Shown here in pieces: positions 46,281 through 57,406 of a stretch of 64,000 bases of DNA. Within the stretch, counting starts at the first letter, position 1, and every line of letters starts with the position of its first letter. The notes below the pieces were generated by a model. It did not search any database. It had not been told where the DNA came from and was given only the letters and a program-made list of their open reading frames with translations. Source of the stretch: Topomyia yanbarensis (Eukaryota; Arthropoda; Insecta; Diptera; Culicidae); assembly GCF_030247195.1 (NCBI RefSeq), contig NC_080672.1:71961771-72025770 (forward strand), in the 5' to 3' direction. The translations under genes and the position numbers were made by a program.

Positions 46281-46960
46281 CGGGAAAGCTAGCTAAAATT
46301 ATAAAAGGAATAAAAGGAATCAGAACCCATTCGGTTTCTTTGGCTGATCCATCGTCGGTGAAGTGCAGTGTTGGCGCAATACATGAACCAGGAGACGGTA
46401 CGTAACAAAAGTCGTCGGAACGACGCTCTCAGCCATCGCTATCCTCGTGGGAAAGCCTCACGTGGAAAACCAAATCCAGGCAAACGACCAGCATGAGGTG
46501 TACTTTTTTCGGTCGCTACCAAATTATACTGCCATACGGTGGTAATCATCCGATAGAGTAAAAATTGACGGCGACAACACTCCTCTGCCGAGCGAAGACC
46601 GGCGAACGCCTAACGAGTCGGAACTCATCCACCCAAAAAGCCGACCATCGGAGCTACCACCGCTACTCCCATTTACCCAGCAACCGAGGATCAGAAAATT
46701 TCCACCCGCATCAGATCGGCCAGCCGCAAGACATACACACACATACACGATTCATAGGTAATAAAAATTAAGTTAAATTTGATCGAGTCGCGTTCTTGTC
46801 GTTCTAATTGGTGTCCATATAGCCGACCTTTAGAGTTCCGGCTCTCACGCTCGCGCTCGCCTGTGCAAATGAGGCCGTTGAGAGTCCACCCCCAGAAGGT
46901 CCCCGTGGCTTGACTAGCGAGTAGGGGAATTGTCGAAGTCCCTCTGACCGAAAAATAGCG
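46280..46960 (+). other. GC-richer segment, possible LTR-retrotransposon leader remnant
   Basis: A compositionally distinct block with AATAAAA at about 46762 followed by 'gttcttgtcgttctaat' and TTGGTGTCCATATAGCC, which resembles the end of an LTR followed by a primer-binding site. No gag or pol frame and no second LTR were found in the window, so this remains weak. Confidence 0.2.
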
Positions 46961-46974
46961 TACTTTATAATTGT

Positions 46975-47535
46975 CCTATTCCAAAAATGCCCATATTGTC
47001 GAGTTTATAGAGAATTGGTCCAAGCCGGAAGTCGTCATCGTGGATTTCAAAATGGCTTCAGATATCGATTTCCGTCATGTACTTGTCAACCCCATTCTAA
47101 AAATGCTCATATTGGTGAGGTTAGAGAATTGATCCAAACCGGAAGTCGCCATCTTGGATGTCAAAATGGCTTCGCACATCGATTTACGATACTTATATCG
47201 TTGAGGTTATAAACTTTATCCAAACCGGCAGTTGCCATCTTGGATTTCAAAATGGCTTAAGGCATCGATTTTCGTCATCTACTCATAAGCCCCATCCCAA
47301 AAATATCCATATTGTTGAGGTTGTAGACTTTATCTCAACCGGAAAATTTAAAATTTAATTTTAAAATGGCTGCAGACATCGATTTCCGTCATGCACTCGT
47401 CAACCCCATTCCAAAGATACTCATATTGTTGAGGATATAGATTTTATCTACACCGGATGTGGCCATCTTAGATTTTGAAATGGCGCCAAACATCGCTTTC
47501 CAACATGTGCTTATCAATCACATTCCGAAAATAAC
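46975..47535 (+). repeat. R3 tandem array (about five units)
   Basis: Best array of the family: 'cata(t)tgt.gaggtt', 'ccaaaccgg.agt.gccatcttggat', TTTCAAAATGGCTTC, 'catcgattt.cgtcatctactcgtcaaccccattcc' repeated at about 46989, 47108, 47198 (short unit), 47305 and 47421. Short reading frames crossing it are repeat read-throughs. Confidence 0.75.
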
Positions 47536-47632
47536 TAAACTGGTGGTTGGGTTCAGACTAAAACAAACGTATAATGCTGAGACAACTACCGCGTGCATAA
47601 CCGTTACGCCCATCATGTATGTATGAACATTA

Positions 47633-49064
47633 GGGCATGGCAAACAATTTTTTTTTGAATTCTCAAGGGCCCCCACCCTCATATTGTGACATGTCAAAGC
47701 AAGCTCAGATGCCAAATTTCACGTCATTTGGACAATTCTAGACTCCCGCCCACTTGGCTTGAAATTTTTGAAATTAATACTATTGGAAACTTAAACTATG
47801 GTGGAATAATATATTAAATGCTATAACTTTTGAAGTAACAATCTGAAAATTACAATTTATGCATTTTTAAAGGAATTAACCTTAGTATTTGAATGGAGAT
47901 ATTTCTGTTTCTAGAAAGATACGGGAAAGTGGGCTCCGGGTCATTTGGCACCAAAATCCCCTATTTTCAATAATTTTTCTGCTCCGTGATGCAAATCATA
48001 CTTATTTTTTAGTTTTCTAATGTGAAAAATATCAGAAATCGAACGGAATCTTTTTAATCTTTGTCCGAATACGAGAAGTTGGGGCCTTTTGTCATTCATA
48101 TTAAAGTTTGCCATTTTTCGTGCATATATCTCTATTATTCTTCAATCAATTTTCATAAAATGTAGCTTGTTGAACGTGTAAAATTCTTAGGAATACAACA
48201 AAATTAGATTCGTTAGCGCTAAAATTCAGAAACATATTTTTTTATATTAACTCAACAAGTCACATTTTTTCATTAAATGTCCTAATAACTCAACTTCCCC
48301 TATTTTTCCAGGAATCAAACTTTTCTCATGTGATCCCTAAGCGTATTTTATACTAAAAGTAGTAAATTAAATAAGAACTTTGTTTTGTAAGCACCATTTA
48401 GGTGTTACTATGCGCGATTTTATGATTAAAATGTGAAATCGATACTATATGTCAGATAATTTAATGTTTTTGAATTTTACCGACCACGAATCAATTTTTA
48501 TTTTGTTCCTAAGAATTTTTTACGTTCAACAAGGTACAATTTATTAAAATTGAATAATAATAGAGATGCACGAAAAAATTATAAAATTTAATATGAATGA
48601 CAAAATGCCCTATAACCCTAACTTCTCATATTTGGGCAAAGGTCAAACAGGATCCGTTCGATTTCTGAGAATTTTTCACATCAGAATAACTGCAAAATAT
48701 GTATGATTTGCATCACGGAGCAGAAAAATTAAATAAAATAGGGGACTTTGGGGCCAAAATGACCCAGTACCCCACATTGCCATATTTTTTCAGAAACACA
48801 AATATCTCCATCCAAATGCTAAGGGTATTTCCTTTAAAAAGTGGTATAAATTGTAATTTTCCGATTGCCACTTCAAAAGTTATAGCATTTAATATATTTT
48901 TCCTCCATATTTTCCCATATTACCAATTTCAAAATTTTCAAGCGAAGTGGGTGGGAATTGTCTAGAATTGTCCAAATGATGTGAAATTTAGCATCTTAGC
49001 TTACTTTGACATTTGTCACAATATGCGAGGGGGGCTTTGCGAATTAAAAAAAATTGCTATGCCC
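47633..49064. mobile_element. Large foldback element (arms ~700 bp), TA duplication
   Basis: The left end GGGCATGGCAAACAATTTTT and right end 'aaaaaaaattgctatgccc' are inverted between TA dinucleotides (47631-47632 and 49065-49066). Matching blocks run inward on both arms: 'cacgtcatttggacaattctaga' / 'tctagaattgtccaaatgatgtg', 'tctgctccgtgatgcaaatcat' / 'atgatttgcatcacggagcaga', 'gcttgttgaacgtgtaaaattcttagg' / 'cctaagaattttttacgttcaacaagg'. So nearly all of its 1432 bp is one imperfect palindrome centred near 48350. No transposase. Confidence 0.8.
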
Positions 49065-49460
49065 TAATGAACAAAGTTGCTGTCTCTACTTTAATGTATT
49101 TCAGTAAGGTAAGCATTTCGGCTAGTTTGCTGTTTTTTCGTATGACGTGAGCCTTGAATCACAATCAACCACGATTTTCAATAATTATCATTTGAGAATC
49201 TCGCAAAATTAAAGAAAAAATTAGTTACATTTTTTATTTTGCAGTAAATGTAAATGTATTAGTTACGATTTTGAAGGAAAAATTAAGCTCTTTCAGAGTA
49301 ATGTATGATATATTTATCAGTTTTTGACGATACAGGGAAGACCCGATTTCATCACCCCCGATTTTGTCAGTTGTTTGACCCACATTTGTCAGCCTCATAT
49401 GAAAATTGATAATTGGTAGTTTGATGGGCTCTGACAGACGAACCAAGTTGAGTTCGAGTA

Positions 49461-51174
49461 CACCCAGGTTTTTTTACGCGGGGAATACGCACCGCGTAAA
49501 AAAACCGCGTAAAATAACCGCGGAAAAAACCGCGTTAATTGGAAAATCCGCGTAAAAAACGCGTTGATTGGAAAATATTCGTAAAAAAACCGCGTAAAAA
49601 ATTCGAAAATCCGCGTAAAAAAATCTCAGCAAAAGACTTAGAATATTTGTGGAAGTTTTTTTTGCACAGATTTCGCAATTAATGCGGTTTTCACAAAAAT
49701 ATCCTTTCGAATGCAAAAGACTTGGAAGATTTTCGGAAAGACGGAAGAGACGGGTCTACAAGACTCCTTATGGCCCACACCCCAACACTATGGGTATTTT
49801 CGGAATGGTTTTGAAGAGTAGGTGCCAGAAATTGATCTTTGGCGTCTTTTTGAAATCAAAGATGGCGACTTCCGGTTTAGCGAAATTCGCTATAACTCAA
49901 TCAATATGGATATTTTCGGAATGGTCTTGACGAGTAGGAGCCAGAAATAAATAAATCTTCACCTTTCACGCAAGGTTTTCCATGAAAAATAAATTTTAGC
50001 GCCATTTTCAAATCCCAGATGGCGACTTCCGGTTTAGCGAAATTCCCGCAGGAAAAATCTGGGTAATCATCTAAATCACCCTCAAATATAAGATCTAATC
50101 ATAAACCAGCAAAATGCAAAATATTTTTATGTGTTCATCCAGAAGAGTGCGGTGAGAATAGAAGAGAGAAGAAAGAGACGTATGGGGTATGAGTTTGGGG
50201 TTTGAATTTATTCAAATTAAACATATTGCTTAAATTTAAGTAAATTCAACTGTTTTATTAAAACTATTTGTACAGAAAGATTCCGTTTTTAGCATGCTCC
50301 ATTATTGGCAATAAAATAGTTCCGTTTTTGGCAACAAATAGGTTTCGTTTTTGGCAACATTATTTTTGTTCATAGTAAATCTTTTGAAAAATGCTCAATA
50401 ATCATTTTGTTGTTATAATGGATATCGCTTTTGACTTTATTTCCAAACGTAGGAGTCATATTTACTATATTTTAAGGGGCGGGCATAGCGAATAAAGTAA
50501 ATTTTGTTGATTTTTTCTATTATTTCATTCCATTTCACATATTCTCGAATTGAAAATAAAAGCTTTTAAGGTAAGGTTCCATTTTTGGTACGGTTCCAGT
50601 TTCGGCAATTGAAAAAAAAAATTGTTGGCAAAAACGGAATCCTACTGTACTACAAATTCAACTTCCAAAAATACCCATATTGATTGGGTTATAGCGAATT
50701 TCGTTAAATCGTTAATCGCCATCTTGGATTTTAAAATGGCGTCAAAAATCCATTTTTGGAACCTACTCATTAAGATCATTCCAAAAATACTCATATTGAC
50801 TGGCTAACCCGGAAGATGCCATCTTAGAACCAAGACCATTCCGAAAATACCCATATTGATTGGGTTATAGCGAATTGCGCTAAACCGGAAGTCGCCAGCC
50901 TTGATTTCAAAATGGCGTCAAAATGAATCTCTGGCACCTACTCTTTCAATACCATTCCGAAAATATTCATATTGTTGGGGAGCGGGCCATAAGGAGTCTT
51001 CCAGACCCGTTTCTTCCATCTTTCCGAAAATCTTCTAAAGTCTTTTGCATTCAAAAGGACTTGGAATATTTTTTGCAAAAACCCCGTTAATTGGAAAATC
51101 CGCTTAAAAAAACCGCGTTAATTAGAAAATCCACGTAAAAAAACCTCGTAAAAAACCGCGTAAAAAACTGGGTG
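49461..51174. mobile_element. Inner TIR element CACCCAGG..., inserted in the outer MITE
   Basis: The left end CACCCAGGTTTTTTTACGCG and right end 'ccgcgtaaaaaactgggtg' are inverted; TA at 49459-49460 and 51175-51176. Both subterminal regions (49470-49640 and 51060-51170) are arrays of CCGCGTAAAAAAA-type iterons. Between them lie R3 units (49780-50060 and 50660-50990) and a third element (50273-50647). Total 1714 bp, no transposase. Confidence 0.75.
50273..50647. mobile_element. Innermost MITE, CAGTAGGATTCCG family
   Basis: 375 bp between TA dinucleotides (50271-50272 and 50648-50649). The ends CAGAAAGATTCCGTTTTTAGC and 'ggcaaaaacggaatcctactg' are inverted; 'ccgtttttggcaaca' recurs internally at about 50324 and 50347. 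CAGT-type ends with TA resemble the other mariner-like MITEs here but the sequence is a different family. Confidence 0.7.
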
Positions 51175-51392
51175 TAAATTTCTTGAGAATATTTTTTTTT
51201 ATCTAAAAATAAAAATTTTAATTTTGTTTTAATTTTGCACTGTCAGACCCACCTAAGGGAAATTGCTAAATGATCGGAAAGGGTTATGAGGCTATATCCA
51301 GGGACTAAGAGAGAGCTTTTTTTAGATGTCAATGTCCCCGTTTTATAAGCCTAAAGTTCACCGAGGGGCGGATAAAAACGGTCTTCACTGTA

Positions 51393-52695
51393 CTAAATTT
51401 ACAGGTGCTAAAAACGGGGGTAAATAAATACAAAATCTGTCGAAACTCTTTTCAAGCAAGTCACAGCGACTGGTCTCTTCGACAAAGTTATTTCTATTTT
51501 ATCACGACAAAAATGTTTGAACATTATAAATACGAGAAACCAAAAACAAAAATATTAGAAGTAAAATTTAAATTTAAGGAGTTCGTCATGCAAAATGCTC
51601 CATAAATCGATAACTATAAGTAAAAGAGAAAATCCAGAAAAAATTGAGGAATTTCTCTTCTCTGCCACTTAGTAGAAGATGTTAGATTGGTCCGAAGCAA
51701 GATAATAATGACATCATCCTCGTAGTAGACACCAGTCCCCTTTACGATTATCGGATATCCAATACACGATAAATGATTATCCAAATGTTTACTGTGTAGC
51801 AAGAAAATTACATCAAAATACACTTGTTCGATGAAAACCCGATGCAAACTACGATCAATTTGAGAAGAGATGTCCATGCTGGAAATATATACAACAAAAA
51901 GAGGATTGACCTCCTGCTTCATTTATTGTTGCAGTCTCGGCTCGAGCGTGTTCGCTGCGCCAGGTTGCTTTGCTTCATTTTCTATGTAAACAGAATGCTT
52001 CAAAGCTAAAGAAAATTTTCTTGTGAATGGGAAACCGAAAATTACCTGAAGTATAAGTTTTCTACTAAACTGTACTCAACTGTTGTCCATCTATATGGTG
52101 CTGAACAGCAAAGCCGTGTTTCATGTTTTTAAATAAGTTCACCTCGAGTTTTTGGGGACCCTAAATTTAGGTTAGCTCCCTTTTTATTCGGCACTCGAAA
52201 ATACGTTAAAAAATCCTTACAGTCCTCCCAAATTACGTACGGTTGTCTAGCCTAATCAACGAACGACGAAAATCAGCCCCCGTTCAAAGGGAACTTGGAG
52301 CGCGTATCGAAAATTCACCCAGAAACGAATGGAAGCATTTCTGTCTCAACGGTGATATATAGCTTCTTCGTATAAGTTTTAAAATCCTTATTGGGATTTT
52401 CTTCTTCAGGTCAGTCAAGTTTAGTCATTTCTCGGAATTCTCGACGGTTTGCGGTAAAGTTATATGACAGTCTGTTTGTTTTCACACTGGGATGAAACCG
52501 ATTAGCTAAGCAATTAATGCTTTTGCGGTACATTGCTTTTTTATTGCAATTTATTTAAGTGTATTACTACACAGATGATATAAAAAATAATTGTAATACG
52601 TACAGTTGTGTACCTAACACAAAAGATATGTTGATTTGCATAAATTTGCATTATTCTTCCATCTGCAACCCCTACTCGTTTAATAAGCATCATTT
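51393..52695. other. Intergenic DNA upstream of ppk copy C
   Basis: A 102-codon ATG frame on the minus strand (51614-51922) has no recognisable domain and no paralogue upstream of the other ppk copies. Nothing else recognised. Confidence 0.4.
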
Positions 52696-52697
52696 GG

Positions 52698-52760
52698 TAC
52701 TCGTAATAAAGCATCTTATGGTCATGCCCTTATTCCACTGTGACAGTTTCTGGCGAAAGG
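52698..52760 (+). promoter_or_regulatory. Proximal promoter and short 5'UTR of ppk copy C
   Basis: ACTCGTAATAAAGCATC (from 52700) followed by 'ccttattccactgtgac' aligns with the promoter block of copy A, including the ATAAAGCAT core and its spacing to the initiator-like TTATTC. Sequence identity falls off upstream of about 52690. Confidence 0.4.
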
Positions 52761-54517
52761 ATGCCTCGAAGAAAATCCAAAACTATTCGAACGAAAGCCG
52801 GAAATCTTTTCCGGGAGTACTGTTCCAACACCTCGGTTCACGGTGTCCGCTATTTGAGCTGCCGGGAGAGAACCGGGTGCGAGATATCTCTTTGGATCTT
52901 GGTATTCGTTCTTTCCATCGGCAGCTGTACTTTGCTGATTCTGAAAACCTACCGTAAATGGGATCAAACACCGGTGATTGTGAGTTTCGACGAGAAGGCC
53001 ACCCGCATTTGGCAGATTCCGTTCCCGGCGGTGACAATTTGTCCGCAGGCGAAAGCTGATTCTCTTTGGCTGAATTTCAGTCGTGAACACGAAGAGAACA
53101 TCAAAAATGGAAAGGTCGTAAACCCAGATCAAAATATGTAAGTGTCTCACCTGTGTGTATGTAGTCATCACCATTTATTGAAATTTATTTTACAAGGACG
53201 GATAATTTCATCGCGATGGTGCAGGTGTGCGAGCGAATTTTTTACCATCTGTTCCATGATAGTGAAATCCTGCCGAACAAAACCAGCTCGGAGAGCTATG
53301 CCGTCCTCATTGACAGCATGTCTGTTTCGATGCGTAAGACCTTGTATTTTTGTTTTTTTCGCGGTAGAATTTCCTATTGTGACAGCCTTTTCCACCGAAC
53401 CATAACCGAAGAAGGCATTTGTTTCACTTTCAATGGCCTGTCCGCAGAGCAACTACTCCGCACGGAAGCAATTATATCGGAAGAAGAATCTGAAATGCCC
53501 GATGTTCGCAATGGATCCGATTGGACTCTAGAACACGGTTATTCTACACAGTCGAATCTTTCAGCCTATCCATATCGAACCGTAGCCTCCGGTTATTCAT
53601 CAGGGCTTTCCGTGAATTTAGTAGCTAACAATAGTGATTATGATTATCTTTGTGGAGGTCCGGTTCAAGGATTGAAGATATTGTTGCATTCTCCCGCTGA
53701 CTACCCTCAGGTGTCAAAGAAATTTATCCGTGTACCCATGAACCAGGAGGTAACCATCGCCGTCAAACCGCAAATGATTGTGACCGACGAGATTCTGCGA
53801 AACTACGCTCCCGAGCGCCGACAGTGTTTCTTCAACCACGAACGCTACCTGAAGTTCTTTCGAGTCTATACCCAGGACAACTGCGAGCTGGAGTGTTTAA
53901 CCAACTTTACCCGCCAGCAATGCGGCTGTGTTCGATTCTCGATGCCTCGTTTCAATCGAACAGAGATCTGCGAGTCGAACAAGATCGAGTGCATGATTCA
54001 GGCGGAGAATGATTTACTGGAGATGGACGCTGTTAAGCATCAGAAAGGCGAGAGGAACTATCGAGCCGATTGCAACTGCTTGCCGTCGTGTACTTCGTTA
54101 CAGTATGACGCCGAAATCACCCAAACAGACTTGGAATGGGAAAGCTGGTTAAGGGCCTTCAAACCGCCACTGAATGAGTCCAAAAGGTGCATCACATAGT
54201 TGACCGTTGTAACATTTAGTTTAGTGTAATTCTCCGTTTGTTACAGGTTTGAGATCTCCCGCCTCGGGATATACTACAAGGAAGCACAGTTTATGGCGTC
54301 AAAGCGAAGCGAACTGTACGGATTGACGGACTTTTTGGCCAACTGCGGTGGACTGCTGGGGCTTTGTATGGGCGTTAGTTTATTGAGTTTAGTCGAACTG
54401 GTGTACTTCTGTTCGGTTCGTCCGTTTACGCTAGGACCAAAGTCGAAAGAGATGTCTCCGATAAAAGATAATAAAACTGCGACATCAAATTATATAAACT
54501 ATTTAAAACAATTATGA
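52761..54517 (+). CDS. Pickpocket-family DEG/ENaC channel subunit, ppk copy C
   Basis: Exons 52761-53137, 53197-54186 and 54247-54517, introns 59 and 60 bp with GT..AG ends; spliced protein 545 residues. Features match copy A: HG at 27-28, first membrane segment about 43-62, IPFPAVTICP, CELECLTNFTRQQCGCVRF, CNCLPSCTSLQYD, and a second membrane segment with GVS at 498-500. The frame is open to a GTG at 52740, but the first ATG is 52761. AATAAA at 54613-54618, about 96 nt after the stop, is a likely polyadenylation signal. Very similar to copy A through exon 2 and same orientation, so A and C look like the more recent duplicates. Confidence 0.93.
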
Positions 54518-54519
54518 GT

Positions 54520-55136
54520 TAATATGTTCCGGTTAATTAAACATGAATCCTTATTAAACAGTGCAATTAATACTCTGTATTGTGCCGTAATTTGGCGTTT
54601 TATTATGCAACTAATAAATAGAGCTTAGCTTTTAGCTACATTAATTCTACAATATTCTACAAAATTTCAAATATTATTACAATTTGCATACAGAATTAAA
54701 TTGGTTTACGCATGTCTTTGTGTGCTTCGATTCTAGAAAATGAATGTGTGTCTCTAAAAATTACGGGTGGATAATGTCCGGGACAGAACCGCGGTGTTGA
54801 CGTAGGACTATGCGTTGGCGCATCATATCATTAAAATTCTGCTTGTATCTCATTCCAACGGCTAAATTTACACATTAAGCTTGATTTACCATGTTCAGTA
54901 ACATTTTTCTGGGCAATTGAGCAGTACACGTGCGGTAACTTAGGCAATCCCAGATCGTCAGGATAAATGGAAAACTTTTCGCACTTGATCTAACGGACAC
55001 GTATTATTTTTTCTTTTGCATATACTCTAGTGTCAAATGATGCTTTTACTCTATGAAAGATCCACTGCTCGGTTTTGTTAACTAACGCATGGAGCCGTAT
55101 CAATTATTCAAAATCAATAAAACAAAATGGCCCTGC
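54520..55136. other. 3' region of ppk copy C and spacer
   Basis: Includes the likely polyadenylation signal of ppk copy C at about 54613. The remainder is AT-rich with nothing recognised. Confidence 0.4.
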
Positions 55137-55847
55137 AACTCCTATCTTTACCTCCTCGCGGATCCGGCTGGGGTATGAGCAACCTTAGGGAAGATCGGGT
55201 AACCAACCCCGGTGGGAACTTTGGTCATACGCTGAGCGGGAAGGGAGGGGGTGGTTTGCATCCGCAAACCTGAACGAGCGTCTGTTCTCCAGGCTAGGAG
55301 CGGCCCACAGCACGCTGTGCTCAAACAGCGTCTGTTCTGGTATCCAGCGGCTAAAAATGAAATGCTCTCCCCGGAGCTATATCCAAGATGGCAGCCCCAT
55401 CAGGGTGTGATAGGGAACCTTAGGCTAACCACCTACTGTTCCCGAAATTCAAAAACCGTTCTAGAAACCGTAAAAGAAAGATTTCAAACTGATTTAACGG
55501 CAACGACTTTTAGCATGAAACAACGGATATGAATTGGAACTTGGCATGTATTAACCCTAGCCCAGCAGAGTAAATTGGCACAACTTGCCAATGAGGCTTG
55601 AGATCCTAGGAATGAGCGAAGTCCGTTGGCCGAATTTGGGAGAACACAGATTGCCGTCGGGTCAAATTCTGCTATACTCTGGTCTATGAGGTGAACACGC
55701 TCCTCGTCACCGTGGAGTTGGCTTCCTGCTCAGCGCGCACGCCTACACTGCGCTAGTGAAGTGGGAGCCTATTAATGAGAGAATAATCGTTGCCAGATTC
55801 AGAACACGGGTTCGAAACCCTACCATGATTCAATATTACGCGCCAAC
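55137..55847 (+). pseudogene. Decayed RTE-like LINE, 5' part (left of the I-like insertion)
   Basis: The 5'UTR (AAGATCGGGTAACCAACCCC) matches the RTE-like element at 37.5 kb. The endonuclease start IGTWHVLTLAQQSKLAQLA begins at about 55533, directly after a TGA (55530-55532). A 14-bp deletion after 'gccaatgaggc' (about 55594) shifts the frame. The segment 55553-55847 is repeated at 61936-62244 on the far side of the I-like LINE. Confidence 0.75.
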
Positions 55848-56090
55848 GACAAATAGTGTTAATCAGCGTTCAAGGTTATTTGCACACTCTACGCCTAGTT
55901 GAGGTTTCAGTATTTTTTTCCCTTCTTTTGTGTTTCTGTTTCTGAGTACCGTTAGCCGGTCAGTGAAGTGAAGCAGTGTTCTTCTAGTAAGCCGTCTGGA
56001 TACCGTTACCTACACAAGCTAAGTATTAGTTTTCGTTTCCCCTTTTTGGTTGTCTTAATAACGTGCACTGGGCAATAGGCCCGTGCAAAA

Positions 56091-57406
56091 ATGACTTCCC
56101 CTGACGGCGGTTCATCTCAAGGTGAGATGGACGTCGAAATAAAATCGGCTCCCCGGCTCAAGGTATATCCGAGCTCGGCCCCCGGGCTATTTGTGATCTT
56201 CTTTCGGACCAAAGATAAAAAGTGTTTGAATCTGTTGCAGATTTCTCGAGTTCTGACGGATCGGTATTCGGCCGTGACAGAAATATCGAAAATTCGCCCT
56301 GATAAGCTTCGGGTGGTGGTTAACAGTTCAACTCAGGCAAACGATATTGCTGGCTACGAGCCCTTTACGAAGGAGTACAGGGTGTATATTCCAGCTAGCA
56401 GGGTTGAAGTCAGTGGGGTCGTTTCCGATTCGAGTCTGAATTGCGAGGACCTGCTACAATATGGGACTGGCTGTTTCAAAGACCCCATGCTTAAGCCAGT
56501 GAAGATACTGGAATGCAAACGTTTGCATTCAGCATCAGTCGCAGCTGACGGCAAGAAAATATACGTCAACTCAGACTCTTATCGGGTGACCTTCGCCGGC
56601 TCTGCCCTGCCCAATTACCTCCTCTTTGACAAGGTTCGTCTACCTGTTCGCCTCTTTGTGCCGCGGGTCATGAACTGTACTAATTGCAAACAATTGGGAC
56701 ACACAGCCTCCCATTGTAGCAATAAAGCCAGCTGTGGGAAATGCGGTGGGAATCATGCGGATGATTCCTGTGGTAGAGATGTCGAAAAGTGTCTCTACTG
56801 TGGGGGAAACCCACATGATCTCCCTTCATGTCCCGCGTACAAACAGCGCGAGGAAAATCTTAAGCGTTCCCTTCAGGGACGCTCTAAGCGATCTTTTGCA
56901 GAAATGCTTAAGATAGCTACGCCACCTGTCTCTACGAACATCTTTACCAACTTGTCTACTGACGAAGGCGACTGTGATGAACCCCAGGAGGGAACATCTT
57001 CTGCTGTGCCTAGAAGTAGTAGAAAAAGGAAGAACATTTCCTCTTCCAAGCTTCGTCGTAAAGGCCAGAAGGTGTCTCTTCATGGTCCCCTAACTACTCA
57101 AGAAAGTACTGGTGCAAAACCGAAGCAAGTCGCTCCCGGTCTCAGTAACCTGAGCTCAGAAAAGGAGTTCCCAGCACTTCCAGGAACATCAAAAACCCCA
57201 AGGTTCCCATATCTCAGTCAGAAAAAGAAAACAGCGCTGGACTAATAAATTTCTCTGACATTGTGGACCGTATTCTTACAGCTTTAAATATTTCTGACCC
57301 CCTTAAAAGTATCTTGATAAGCTTTCTCCCAGCAGTAAAAACATTCTTGATGCAGTTCACTGCGAAATGGCCCCTTCTTTCAGCGATTGTATCCTTCGAT
57401 GGCTAA
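56091..57406 (+). pseudogene. I-like LINE ORF1, copy 2 (frameshifted near its 3' end)
   Basis: The ATG at 56091 opens 384 codons to a premature stop at 57245. A one-base loss relative to copy 1 near 57202 (CCAAGGTTCCC against CCAAGTGTTCC) changes the last residues; the original frame continues to the shared end ATCCTTCGATGGCTAA at 57406. The three zinc knuckles (CTNCKQLGHTASHC, CGKCGGNHADDSC, CLYCGGNPHDLPSC) are preserved. Confidence 0.85.

Larger units (their letters stand above)
49333..51390. mobile_element. Outer MITE of the nested cluster (CAGTGAAGACCCG family)
   Basis: TA-flanked (49331-49332 and 51391-51392). The left part 49333-49460 (CAGGGAAGACCCGATTTCAT, 'gatgggctctgacagacgaacc') and right part about 51175-51390 ('gttttataagcctaaagttcacc', 'ggtcttcactg') together make an ordinary copy of about 345 bp, split by the element at 49461-51174. 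Confidence 0.7.

Noticed and set aside
46975..47535. CRISPR-like array
   Set aside because: The roughly 115-bp units are diverged tandem repeats without unique spacers, in a eukaryotic context, and match dispersed copies elsewhere in the window.
51614..51922. 102-codon ATG frame on the minus strand upstream of ppk copy C
   Set aside because: No recognisable domain, no splice partners and no counterpart elsewhere in the window; kept only as spacer.
52740..52760. Upstream extensions of exon 1 in ppk copies B and C (about seven extra codons beginning MTVSGER/MTICGER)
   Set aside because: The first codon is GTG in both, and in copy A the matching position is closed by a stop. The conserved ATG seven codons later is the plausible start.
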